A stretch of DNA of 64,000 nucleotides from Flavobacteriaceae bacterium (GTDB lineage Bacteria; Bacteroidota; Bacteroidia; Flavobacteriales; Flavobacteriaceae), in the NCBI GenBank assembly GCA_947379965.1, contig CANCPC010000004.1, forward strand, positions 1 through 64,000, in the 5' to 3' direction. Of this stretch, positions 19,065-29,144 are shown piece after piece. Within the stretch, counting starts at the first letter, position 1; each line of letters begins with the position of its first letter. The notes beneath the pieces are model-generated. The model did not search any database. It was not told where the DNA came from and saw nothing but the letters and a program-made list of their open reading frames with translations. The position numbers and the translations under genes were made by a program.

Positions 19065-19622
19065 TTAATTTAAGCGATACGAAATCATAACACCACCTCT
19101 ATATGGAATCCATTCGCCACTTTTATTTTGTTTGATAGCTTTATCGAATTCAAATCGTTTATTACTACCTAAATAATAACTATGATAGAAGCCTTGATGA
19201 TTTCCTCCGCCAATAAAAAAATCTAATAAAAATTTGTTATTTAGTTTTTTTTGATAACCAACCGTTGCACCTACTGTAACTCCTACACCTATTTGATAAA
19301 CCCCCATTTTGATATAGTTCCATTTTTGAATTTTAAATGCATCAAAACCAGCATTTGCTCCAACATAGAAACCATTGTATTTATCCTGAAAATGATATCG
19401 ATATTCATTCGTAAATGAGTAAAATTCATTGGGAGCACCATTGATGTTTTTCCAAAAAGAATCTATTACATCAAATTGATAAGTAGATTTTTTACCAATG
19501 CTTGTTTCAATTCCAACATTTGGAACTAAGATTAAAGCTGTCGCTGCATTGAATTTAACAAAAGTTTGGCTTTGTGAATGCATAGAAAAAAATAGAGTTA
19601 TAATGATTAGAATTTTTTTCAT
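19065..19622 (-). CDS. Hypothetical secreted/outer-membrane protein
   Basis: N-terminal signal peptide; alternating beta-strand-like sequence. Confidence 0.6.
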   Translation of the reverse strand: MKKILIIITLFFSMHSQSQTFVKFNAATALILVPNVGIETSIGKKSTYQFDVIDSFWKNINGAPNEFYSFTNEYRYHFQDKYNGFYVGANAGFDAFKIQKWNYIKMGVYQIGVGVTVGATVGYQKKLNNKFLLDFFIGGGNHQGFYHSYYLGSNKRFEFDKAIKQNKSGEWIPYRGGVMISYRLN

Positions 19623-19736
19623 ATATTTTTTTAATTTTTTAATTTGAAACAGATCTCTTTTTTCGTCAGCAAATATAGAATATTGATTTAAGTTTTTTTG
19701 TTTAATAGTTAATTGCGAATCAAAAAAGAATCTTAA

Positions 19737-20288
19737 TTAACTTTTATTTAAAATTGAGTAAACTACTGTATCTAAAAATTCGCCTTTATAATATTCGTTT
19801 TCAATAAAATGAGCCTCTTTGACGAAACCATTTTTTTGTAGCACTTTTTCGGATGCAATATTTCTTGGATCTATGAGAGCTTCAATAGAATGAAGTTTCA
19901 TTACCTCGAAACCATAATTCACAACTTCTTTTATTGCTTCGGTCATAATTCCTTTTCCATGATATTCAGGAAATAACATATAACCAATTTCTGCTCGATA
20001 ATGTTCCGGTTTTAATCTGTAATGACCAATAATTCCGATTAGTTTTGAATCTTTCTTTAAGGTAATTGCCCAATTTATACCTTCATTACTTTCGATTCTA
20101 GAGTTAATGAGAGCAATATGTTCAAGGGCATCTTCCTTGTTTTTGGCCAATGGTCTTGGAATGTATTGCATTGTTTCTTTGTCAGATCTAAGTGCTAAAA
20201 TTTCATTAAAATCGTTATTTGCAAGGCGTCTTAATTGTAAGCGTTTTGTTTCTAGAATAGGAAATGGAGTAAAATTGATGTTTAGCAT
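19737..20288 (-). CDS. GNAT acetyltransferase (RimJ/RimL type)
   Basis: ETKRLQLRRL, AEIGYMLFPEYHGKGIMTEAIKEVVNYGF, NIASEKVLQKNGF. Confidence 0.9.
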   Translation of the reverse strand: MLNINFTPFPILETKRLQLRRLANNDFNEILALRSDKETMQYIPRPLAKNKEDALEHIALINSRIESNEGINWAITLKKDSKLIGIIGHYRLKPEHYRAEIGYMLFPEYHGKGIMTEAIKEVVNYGFEVMKLHSIEALIDPRNIASEKVLQKNGFVKEAHFIENEYYKGEFLDTVVYSILNKS

Positions 20289-20297
20289 ACATGTGAT

Positions 20298-21152
20298 TTA
20301 TAGAATTTCTACACTAAATTTTGATTTAAAGACTTCATTTTCAATTAAAACTTGAATCCCTTCTTTTTCGAATAAATCACCAAAATTATCTTCCGTAACC
20401 GAATAACCATACCAAGGTTCTATACATATAAAAGGAGCATTGTTTTTTGTCCAAATTCCTAAATTCGGAAAACGGTTGAAAGTTATCCTTACTATAGGTT
20501 TAGAGTAATTTAAAATTGTCAAAGAATTAGATTGTAAGGATTTAAAAATTAAAGCGTCATTTTCGAAAAGTGCATAATCCAAATCTAAAGTTTTGTCATC
20601 AAGGACTAGTTTCCTAGTGGTATTTGAGACTAAATCATTCTTCAAAAGATAATATTCTAAAGGATCTTCCTGATCGAATTCAAGGGAATAATCTTCAAAA
20701 TTCCCCGGCAAAGCAAAGGCAGGATGTGCTCCAATCGAAAAAGGCATCTTTGATTTACTAGTATTAATAACTTTATATTCAATATTTAAACTGTTGTTAA
20801 ATAAAGTATAAGTGACTTGTAGTTCGAAATCGAATGGATAAACTTTTCGCGTTTTTTCAGATGAGACTAAAGAAAACGTAGCGGAATTATTAGATTTTTC
20901 AATAATTTCAAATTCCATATCTCTTGCAAAACCATGTCTTGATAAATGATATTCGATTCCTTTATATTGATAAGAATTATTTTTTAAGGTACCCACAATT
21001 GGAAACAAAATAGGAGAATGTTTGCCCCAATAAATTGGATTTCCTTCCCAAATATAATCTGAATTTTGTTTGTCTTTTAATGAAAATAATTCGGCACCCA
21101 AAGGATTTATTTGTGCAGTTAAATTAGAGTTTAATAGAGTTATTGATTTCAA
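20298..21152 (-). CDS. Aldose 1-epimerase family protein
   Basis: GAELFSLKD, WGKHSPILFPIVG, HGFARDMEF, GAHPAFALP, CIEPWYG. Confidence 0.88.
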   Translation of the reverse strand: MKSITLLNSNLTAQINPLGAELFSLKDKQNSDYIWEGNPIYWGKHSPILFPIVGTLKNNSYQYKGIEYHLSRHGFARDMEFEIIEKSNNSATFSLVSSEKTRKVYPFDFELQVTYTLFNNSLNIEYKVINTSKSKMPFSIGAHPAFALPGNFEDYSLEFDQEDPLEYYLLKNDLVSNTTRKLVLDDKTLDLDYALFENDALIFKSLQSNSLTILNYSKPIVRITFNRFPNLGIWTKNNAPFICIEPWYGYSVTEDNFGDLFEKEGIQVLIENEVFKSKFSVEIL

Positions 21153-21316
21153 TATTAGAGTCGATTATATTATAATGATTTTTAGAGTGTAAATATATTT
21201 CATTTTGAATTTAAAATGAAGTTTAATGAACAACTGGTAAACTTTTGTCAAATATTTGATTTTTTTTGGCGTCTTTGCTTTATTTTTCATTAATTTGTTA
21301 AACAAAATTATATAAA

Positions 21317-23581
21317 ATGAAAAATATTTGTTTCAGTACATTACTTCAACTAACATTATTATTTGGGTTTTCGAATTCATGGTCACAACAAGTTATGGAT
21401 TCTAAAGCTAATCATCTAATTTCAAAATATGATTACTTTGATGCTTTTGCACCATTTTTCTATTCAAAAAACGGTACCAATACACGATCAGCAAGCGGCC
21501 AACCTGGTCCTGAATATTGGCAAAATAAAGTAGATTATCAATTATCGGCAAAATTAAACGCTGAAAGTAATGAAATCACAGGAACTGATATTCTAACCTA
21601 TACTAACAATAGTCCAGATAAAATGTCTTTTGTTTGGATGTTATTAGACCAAAATTTGTTTAGAACAGATTCAAGAGGTACAGCTGTTATTCCTATAACT
21701 GGAAGTAGAAATGGAGCCCAAGGACAAGTCTTTGATGGGGGTAATAAAATAAAATCAGTAAAAATAATTTCGACTTTAAAGGGAAAATCAACAGAAATTG
21801 TAGCTAAATATTTAATTACAGATACCAGAATGCAAGTATTTCTTCCTCAAGAATTAAAATCAAAAGGTGGTGTAGTAAAAATCAAAATTGAATATTCTTT
21901 TGTTTCTCCTAATGAAGGATCAGATAGAATGGGAGTTTTAGAAACAAAAAACGGAAAAATTTTTACAATTGCTCAGTGGTATCCTAGAATGTGTGTTTAT
22001 GATGATATTAGAGGTTGGAATACTAACCCGTATTTAGGAGCGTCAGAATTTTATCTTGAATATGGTGATTTCGATGTAAATATTACAGTTCCTTCTAATC
22101 AGATTGTGGTTTGTTCTGGCGAATTGGTAAACTCAGCTAATGTGCTTTCCATTGAACAGCAAAAACGGTATATAAGAGCATCTCAAAGTGATAAAACTGT
22201 TATTATTCGTTCTGGAGAAGAAGTTGCAGCTACAGCTAGCTTAAATGCAAATTCTAATAAAACATGGCATTATAAAGTTAAGAATGCGCGCGATGTTTCC
22301 TGGGCTTCTTCTTCTGCATTTATTGTTGACGCAGCTAGAATTAATTTGCCTAGTGGAAAAAAATCAATGGCAATTTCTGCTTATCCAATCGAAAGTGAGG
22401 GCATTGATGCTTGGAGTCGTTCTACTGAATATACAAAAACTTCTATTGAAAACTATTCGAAAAGATGGTTTGAATATTCTTATCCAGCAGCGACTAATGT
22501 AGCTGGAAATGAAGGTGGGATGGAATATCCAGGAATTGTATTTTGTGGTTGGAAATCAAAAGGAGAGAGCTTATGGGGAGTGACAGACCATGAATTTGGT
22601 CACAATTGGTTTCCCATGATAGTGGGATCTAACGAGCGTTTGTATGGATGGATGGATGAAGGTTTCAATACTTTTATTAATACGGTAAGTTCTTTTGATT
22701 TTAATAATGGAGAATACAAAGACAAGCCAGTTGATTTGCATAAAGATGCTTTGAAATACACAAATACCAAATTAGAATCAATAATAAGTTCTCCGGATAA
22801 TATGAAAGAGATAAATATTGGTACTTTATGCTATTCTAAACCAAGCGCGGGCTTAGTAATGTTGCGTGAACAAATTTTAGGGCCCGAGCGTTTTGATTTA
22901 GCATTTCGTACTTATGTAGAGCGTTGGGCATTCAAACACCCTACTCCAGATGATTTCTTTAGAACTATAGAAAATGTTGCAGGCGAAGATTTGTCTTGGT
23001 TTTGGAGAGGTTGGTTTATCAATAATTGGAAGTTAGATCAAGGAGTGAATTCTATAAAATATGTAGAAAACGATCCTAAGCTATGAGTGTACATAACCAT
23101 TGGTAACTACGAAAAAATGGCGATGCCGGTAATTTTAGACATAAAAACAAAATCGGGCAAGGTGAGTCGAGTTAAATTACCTGTTGAAATATGGCAAAAA
23201 AATAAGGAATGGTCATTCAAACAAAATACAAACGAAGAAATTGAAAGTATTACGTTAGATCCGGATCATGTTTTTCCAGATTCTAATGAAGCTAATAATA
23301 GCTGGATATCTGCTACAGGAATTATAGAAAAAGACGTCAACTTAGATGTTTATTTAGGTACTTATTCAAATAAAGTTTCTCCTATAAAAATTATTTTTGC
23401 AAAAAGGAGAGGTGTTATCAATGTTGAAATAACAGGTTATCCTAAATTTAATGTAGAGATTATTGCAAAAGACACATTTGAATCTAAAGAAGCGGGACTT
23501 AAATTTGAATTTGATGAAAGTAAGAAAGGGTTTAATATGCTATTGCCAGAAGGAGAAAAAATACCGTTTACAAGACTATAA
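21317..23581 (+). pseudogene. M1 family metallopeptidase interrupted by in-frame TGA at 23084-23086
   Basis: ORFs 21317..23086 and 23087..23581 are contiguous in the same frame; HEFGHNWFP active site in first part, C-terminal domain in second part. Confidence 0.8.
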
Positions 23582-23604
23582 ATTCTATTCAAAATACATT
23601 CAAC

Positions 23605-23645
23605 ACAAAAAAAAGTCTCGATTTAATAAATCGAGACTTTTTTAT
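23605..23645. terminator. Bidirectional terminator between convergent genes
   Basis: AAAAAAAAGTCTCGATTTAATAAATCGAGACTTTTTTT. Confidence 0.85.
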
Positions 23646-23660
23646 TTCAAATTGTTTTTT

Positions 23661-24548
23661 TTAATCAAATAAATCCGAAGACAAATAGCGATCACCTCGG
23701 TCGCAAATAATGGCGACAATTACTCCAGATTCTATTTGTTCGGCTAGTTTAAGGGCCACAGCAACTGATCCGCCACTACTCATTCCTGCAAAAACGCCTT
23801 CTTCTTTAGCTAGTCGTTTTGTCATTTCACGAGCTTCTTCTTCACTAACTTCAATAATTTTATCTACCCTTTTGGCATCAAAAATTTTAGGTAGATATTC
23901 CTGTGGCCATTTTCTAATTCCTGGAATTTGAGAACCATCACTTGGCTGAGCGCCAATAATTTGTATCTCTGAATTTTTTTCTTTCAAATAAGTCGAGGTT
24001 CCTATAATGGTTCCTGTTGTTCCCATCGCGGAAACAAAATGGGTTACGGTTCCTTCTGTATCTTTCCATATTTCAGGCCCCGTGGTTTTGTAATGGGCTT
24101 TCCAGTTATCGTCATTGGAAAACTGATTTAGCATAATATATCCTCCTTCAGATACTTTTTTATCGGCATAATTTCTTGAACCAATAATGCCTTCTTTAGC
24201 GGGAGTCAAAATTACAGTAGCCCCATAAGCACGCATCGTTTGGGTGCGTTCTATTGTAGAATCTTCAGGTAGGATAAGTTCTATTTCTATATTGAATAAT
24301 TGGGCAATCATCGCTAACGCAATTCCAGTGTTACCGCTTGTAGCTTCGATAAGTTTGTCCCCTTTTTTAATTTCACCTCGTTCTACTGCAGATGCAATCA
24401 TATTGAATGCTGCACGATCTTTTACACTACCTCCGGGATTATTTCCTTCGAGTTTTAATAAAAGTTTTATGTTTTTGTTTTTGACCAAATTTATGCTTTC
24501 CATTAAGGGTGTATTTCCAATAAGGTCAACTAATTTTTGAGGCTTCAT
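23661..24548 (-). CDS. cysM: Cysteine synthase B
   Basis: IGNTPLME, LEGNNPGGSVKDRAAFNM, EATSGNTGIALAM, GTTGTIIGTSTYLKE, ICDRGDRYLSSDLFD. Confidence 0.94.
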   Translation of the reverse strand: MKPQKLVDLIGNTPLMESINLVKNKNIKLLLKLEGNNPGGSVKDRAAFNMIASAVERGEIKKGDKLIEATSGNTGIALAMIAQLFNIEIELILPEDSTIERTQTMRAYGATVILTPAKEGIIGSRNYADKKVSEGGYIMLNQFSNDDNWKAHYKTTGPEIWKDTEGTVTHFVSAMGTTGTIIGTSTYLKEKNSEIQIIGAQPSDGSQIPGIRKWPQEYLPKIFDAKRVDKIIEVSEEEAREMTKRLAKEEGVFAGMSSGGSVAVALKLAEQIESGVIVAIICDRGDRYLSSDLFD

Positions 24549-24550
24549 AT

Positions 24551-25357
24551 TTATTTTAACTCTTTTATTTTTACTTCTGTAGTAGTAGTGTTAGTTACGA
24601 TTGATCTTTGAGGAATTGATTTTGTTACCCATGTGTTTCCTCCAATAACACTGTTTTTTCCAATAATAGTTTCTCCACCAAGAATAGTAGCATTGGCATA
24701 AATGCAAACGTTTTTTTGAACCGTAGGATGTCTTTTTGCGTTTTTCATTTCCTTGCTTACGCTCAATGCGCCTAAAGTTACTCCTTGATATAATTTTACA
24801 TATTTTTCGATAACTGTTGTTTCTCCTATTACAATTCCGGTGGCGTGATCTATAAAAAATGGCGATGCTATTGTTGCTCCAGCATGAATATCGGTTCCTG
24901 TGATTTGATGGGCATATTCACTCATTAATCGTGAAAAAAGCAACATATCTAATAAGTATAATTCGTGGCTCAATCTGTAAATGGCTATGGCATAAAAACC
25001 AGGATAAGCCAAATATACTTCTTCTATACTGTTTGATGCAGGATCGTTTTCTAAAATATAATCCGCATCTTGATTCAAGTTTTTTAGAACCATAGGTAGC
25101 TTTTCTAAATATTGATTCCAAATACTATCACATAATTCTTCAGGTTTTTTACATGCAATTTTAGAAATCTCCTTAAAAAGTTTTTCAAGATCATCAATGC
25201 TTTCGTTCAACTCCGCATTGGTATCAAATAGCATATAAAACAGTTTCTCTGTAAAAGCTACCACTTTAGTTTTGATTCCATAATTGATTATAGAATGGCT
25301 TTTTAAAGCTGCGATATTTTGAATAATTATTTCTTTGGACACGTTTGTAGAATTCAA
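24551..25357 (-). CDS. cysE: Serine O-acetyltransferase
   Basis: DIHAGATIASPFFIDHATGIVIGETTVIEKYVKLYQGVTLGAL, KRHPTVQKNVCIYANATILGG. Confidence 0.93.
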   Translation of the reverse strand: MNSTNVSKEIIIQNIAALKSHSIINYGIKTKVVAFTEKLFYMLFDTNAELNESIDDLEKLFKEISKIACKKPEELCDSIWNQYLEKLPMVLKNLNQDADYILENDPASNSIEEVYLAYPGFYAIAIYRLSHELYLLDMLLFSRLMSEYAHQITGTDIHAGATIASPFFIDHATGIVIGETTVIEKYVKLYQGVTLGALSVSKEMKNAKRHPTVQKNVCIYANATILGGETIIGKNSVIGGNTWVTKSIPQRSIVTNTTTTEVKIKELK

Positions 25358-25575
25358 TTATTGTTAGAAAGTTGTAAAAGTAAGGTGTTTTTCGAAATTG
25401 CCGTAACAATTTTGCAATTAAATTCGTCTTTTATATGGATTTGAAAGTCATAATAAATACAGTTTTATAAGCATTTATGGTGTTGTAATTTTTAAAATTC
25501 GTAAATTAGCATTAATAATTTATTAGAAGATAATGCTCTTTTTTTAGATATATTCTATATAATGATTCTATTTAA

Positions 25576-26844
25576 ATGAATTATAAATCAAAAATTTCTA
25601 TCCAATTTTCTCAATTTTGGAAACTTATAGGGCCAGGATTAGTAACTGGAGCAAGTGATGATGATCCGTCAGGAATTGCTACTTACTCGCAGGCTGGAGC
25701 TGCCTATGGGCTTTCTACATTATGGACTTCTTTAGTCGCTTTTCCGCTAATGGCAGCTATTCAGCAAATGTGCGCTAGAATAGGATTGGTTACTTCTCAA
25801 GGATTAACTGGCGCTCTAAAAAAGAACTATCCAAGACCTGTTTTGTATGTAATGTTGCTTTTTAGTTTTCCGGCAATTATCATGAATATTGGTGCTGATA
25901 TTGCAGGCATGGGGGCAGTAGGTAATTTGTTATTTCCTTCTATTGAAGCCACTTATTTTAGTGTTTTATTTACTATTATTCTCTTGGGATTAATAATTTA
26001 TTTGCCGTATCAAAAAATTGCTTCTACACTAAAATACCTTTGTATTGTTATGCTGGTTTATTTTATTGTACCTTTTTTATACCAACAAGATTTTCAGCAC
26101 ATTCTCAAAGCAACGTTTATTCCAACTATTAAATTTGATAAAGATTTCATGGGAATTATTGTGGGTATTTTGGGAACTACTATTTCGCCGTATCTCTTTT
26201 TTTGGCAAGCCTCTGTAGAAGTTGAAGAAATGAATACTAATAAACATCACTTGATGGTTAATAAAAATATTATTCATGAAATAAATGAAGATGTTGATTT
26301 TGGTATGTCATTTTCAGGTTTAGTTATGTATTTTATAATTCTTACAACCGGAACTGTTTTATATAATGGGGGCATTCATCAAATTGATACAGTTGAACAA
26401 GCAGCTATGGCATTGAAACCATTAGCTGGTAATTTAGCATATCTTCTTTTTGCAATTGGCATTATTGGAACAGGTTTAATTGCTATTCCAGTTTTGAGTG
26501 GTTCGCTTTCTTATATTGTAACCGAAACTTTTGGTTGGGAGCAAGGTCTAAATAAAAAATTCCATGAAGCAAAAGCTTTTTATACTATTATTGGAATTTC
26601 ATTGCTTCTAGGTTTATCGCTTAATTATATAGGTGTTTCCCCTATAAAAGCCTTACTATATACTGCAATTCTTTACGGACTTACTGCTCCGGTTTTAATT
26701 GGCATAATTCTTCATATTTCAAATAATAAAAAAATAATGGGAGAATTTACAAATAGCAGGACATCTAATGTTTTTGGATTTGCTGCATTAATTATTATGT
26801 CAGTAGCGGCAATTGCATTAATTTATTTGCAGTTTTTCGGATAA
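25576..26844 (+). CDS. NRAMP-related divalent metal transporter with DPSG motif
   Basis: GPGLVTGASDDDPSGIATYSQAGAAYG in TM1; TISPYLFFWQASVEVEE in the TM6 region. Confidence 0.88.
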   Translation: MNYKSKISIQFSQFWKLIGPGLVTGASDDDPSGIATYSQAGAAYGLSTLWTSLVAFPLMAAIQQMCARIGLVTSQGLTGALKKNYPRPVLYVMLLFSFPAIIMNIGADIAGMGAVGNLLFPSIEATYFSVLFTIILLGLIIYLPYQKIASTLKYLCIVMLVYFIVPFLYQQDFQHILKATFIPTIKFDKDFMGIIVGILGTTISPYLFFWQASVEVEEMNTNKHHLMVNKNIIHEINEDVDFGMSFSGLVMYFIILTTGTVLYNGGIHQIDTVEQAAMALKPLAGNLAYLLFAIGIIGTGLIAIPVLSGSLSYIVTETFGWEQGLNKKFHEAKAFYTIIGISLLLGLSLNYIGVSPIKALLYTAILYGLTAPVLIGIILHISNNKKIMGEFTNSRTSNVFGFAALIIMSVAAIALIYLQFFG

Positions 26845-26853
26845 TTATAAGGA

Positions 26854-27132
26854 TTAAAAGTGTTTGTAAATATATCCCATAATCATAAATATCCCGGTAA
26901 TAATTCCTGTTTTAATAAGTAGTTTTTTGTAATTATTGCGTTTGTCTATATAGTGTAAAATACCAATTCCTAAAAATAGAACCAGGGCGTAGATAGCAGG
27001 ATACATTTTGAATGCAGCAGCAAATTCACCATTTAGTATTAGGAGTAAGGAGCGCTGAAATCCGCATCCTAAACAATCTAAACCAAAGAGTGTTTTGCTT
27101 AAACAAGGAATCATGTATTTCTCTAAATCCAA
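26854..27132 (-). CDS. DUF2752 family membrane protein
   Basis: CLGCGFQRSLLLILNGEFAAAFKMYPA motif. Confidence 0.85.
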   Translation of the reverse strand: MDLEKYMIPCLSKTLFGLDCLGCGFQRSLLLILNGEFAAAFKMYPAIYALVLFLGIGILHYIDKRNNYKKLLIKTGIITGIFMIMGYIYKHF

Positions 27133-27410
27133 TGGTTTTATTTTTATAATTAATGTTAAATTTTTTATTTAAATTTTATTACTAATATTTTAATAGTATA
27201 ATATTTCTTCCTGTTTCCTTTCTTTTGAAGAGGATTAAGGAGAGTTATTTTTTTCGAATAATAAATTGATGCTATTTTAAAGTTCATTACTTTTGAAAAT
27301 CAATATTTAAAGATAAGAAAAAATTTGTTATTTCAATTATGATTGTTGTTCCTGTTGTCTTTTACGAGCAGAAAAAACGTCTATATTTCGTAGGTCGCAA
27401 TTGGATTATT

Positions 27411-27418
27411 TATCTTTG
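27411..27418 (+). promoter_or_regulatory. -7 element upstream of Smr-domain gene
   Basis: TATCTTTG. Confidence 0.45.
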
Positions 27419-27475
27419 GAATGATGAATTTGAGTCCCAAAACATCGAGTAAAAACCACTATAAAGAAGAAGAAA

Positions 27476-28027
27476 ATGTTTAGTAAAGGAGATCGTGTTT
27501 CGGTTTTAGATGAAGCAATAAATGGTGTTGTTGTTTCTGTCAAAGACGATGAAGTTACTCTAGAATCCGAGGATGGATTTATGATGACATTTTTTGTCAA
27601 AGAATTGATTAAAGTAAACAATTCCAGTGATTTAATGGATTCTATTTCTAGAATAAATATAAGTGTCGTTTCTAAGGAAAAAGAAATTCCAAAAGCAAGG
27701 AGTTTCGTCAAAGAGCGCAAAGATAAACATGAAGTTTCGGCACCAGAGTTCGATTTGCACATCGAAAAATTAGTACCAAATAAACGCGGAATGTCAAATT
27801 ATGATATTCTAACTTTACAATCAGAAACAGCCAAACGACACTTGGAATTTGCCATTCGAAATCGCATTCCCAAAATTGTTTTTATTCACGGAGTTGGAGA
27901 AGGAATTCTAAAATCAGAGCTCGATTTTTTATTGGGACGATACGATAATGTAGTATTTCAAGATGCTAATTATCAAAAATATGGTCTTGGTGCAACCGAA
28001 GTTTTTATCAAGCAAAGCAATAAATAA
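27476..28027 (+). CDS. Smr domain protein
   Basis: FDLHIEKLVP, HLEFAIRNRIPKIVFIHGVGEGILKSEL, YGLGATEVFI. Confidence 0.87.
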   Translation: MFSKGDRVSVLDEAINGVVVSVKDDEVTLESEDGFMMTFFVKELIKVNNSSDLMDSISRINISVVSKEKEIPKARSFVKERKDKHEVSAPEFDLHIEKLVPNKRGMSNYDILTLQSETAKRHLEFAIRNRIPKIVFIHGVGEGILKSELDFLLGRYDNVVFQDANYQKYGLGATEVFIKQSNK

Positions 28028-28098
28028 ATTGTAAATACCTATTATTTTTTATATAGATTTCGCTAGTATAAGTTCAATTCTCTTGTTTCAAATACAGC

Positions 28099-29058
28099 TT
28101 AGTTTGTCAATAAATTACCGAACGTGTAACTATCTCCGAGATTGAAACTAGTACTACCATTTGATAAGGACGCATTTTTTAGTACAATAGTATGTATATA
28201 AGCTGTTCCAGTCTTTATTGTAGTAACTTCTATTGCACCGCTAATACCTGTAACGCCATTAACACCAATCCATTCTTCGTTTATGGTTGGTAAAAGAGGA
28301 ATAGTATTGTTGCAAAAATAACCTTGCGATAACAAACCATTAAAAACTCGATAAGTAAGTTTGTTGGTTGTTGCACTAAGAATTCCTTTTCTCGGAAGAT
28401 TAAGAGGTGTTTCAATGCTCTTGATTAAAGCTGGATCTATATCTAATGTCAAAGCTTCACCACTTGTGGTATAATTATAAATTTGACCAGTGTTGCTACA
28501 TTGATTTAGTGTTTTGTTAAAAGCAAAAGGATGTGAAGTTACGGGAGTCACATAGTTTCCAAAGGCAAAAGTTTCATAAACTTGATTTCCTGAAGCTCTT
28601 GAAAAAGTAATGTTTTTAAAAGTAATAATATGATTGTATCCGGAAATTACTGTACTTCCTGTATTAGTTCCTGCAACAACTATTGGTGTAGTAATAATTT
28701 CTATCGTTCCTGCTGTAGCTGTCCATTGATCGTTTACAGATGGTGTTGACGGAGGAATGACATCACATATATTATTTGTTGATATTGTTCCGTTATAGGA
28801 GCGATATATTACTCGGTAAGTAACATTATCAATATTTTTAGTCGTTGGTGATCCTACTGGGGTGGGTGTATTTTCGAAATCGGTAATTGGCATTTGAAGA
28901 ATTAAAGCTTCCTGTGCATTTAGCTTGTAAATGATATTTGTGGTGCTACAGCTTTTTGTTGCTGCATTACTAAAATCAATGGTGCCAACGGTTAAATTAC
29001 CATCGTTACAACCGTTTAATAACAACACAAAAACAATTAGGCTTATTACTCTTTTCAT
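28099..29058 (-). CDS. Hypothetical lipoprotein with two tandem homologous domains
   Basis: Lipobox VLLLNGC; two copies of the pattern C..T..IY....EAL.L.....TYRV...C...IP..P..N..W....G.IE. Confidence 0.75.
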   Translation of the reverse strand: MKRVISLIVFVLLLNGCNDGNLTVGTIDFSNAATKSCSTTNIIYKLNAQEALILQMPITDFENTPTPVGSPTTKNIDNVTYRVIYRSYNGTISTNNICDVIPPSTPSVNDQWTATAGTIEIITTPIVVAGTNTGSTVISGYNHIITFKNITFSRASGNQVYETFAFGNYVTPVTSHPFAFNKTLNQCSNTGQIYNYTTSGEALTLDIDPALIKSIETPLNLPRKGILSATTNKLTYRVFNGLLSQGYFCNNTIPLLPTINEEWIGVNGVTGISGAIEVTTIKTGTAYIHTIVLKNASLSNGSTSFNLGDSYTFGNLLTN

Positions 29059-29130
29059 CTTAAATTTTATTTGAAGCAAAAATAGTGAAAAATTGACAAT
29101 TCGTAATAGGGAAATCACAATTGATATTTT

Positions 29131-29138
29131 GTAACTTT
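29131..29138 (+). promoter_or_regulatory. -7 element just upstream of cysteine desulfurase ATG
   Basis: TAACTTTG, ATG 29145. Confidence 0.5.
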
Positions 29139-29144
29139 GTTCCA

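Noticed and set aside
23084-23086. Selenocysteine at the TGA in the M1 peptidase
   Set aside because: No recognisable SECIS-like hairpin just downstream, and M1 peptidases are not known selenoproteins to me.
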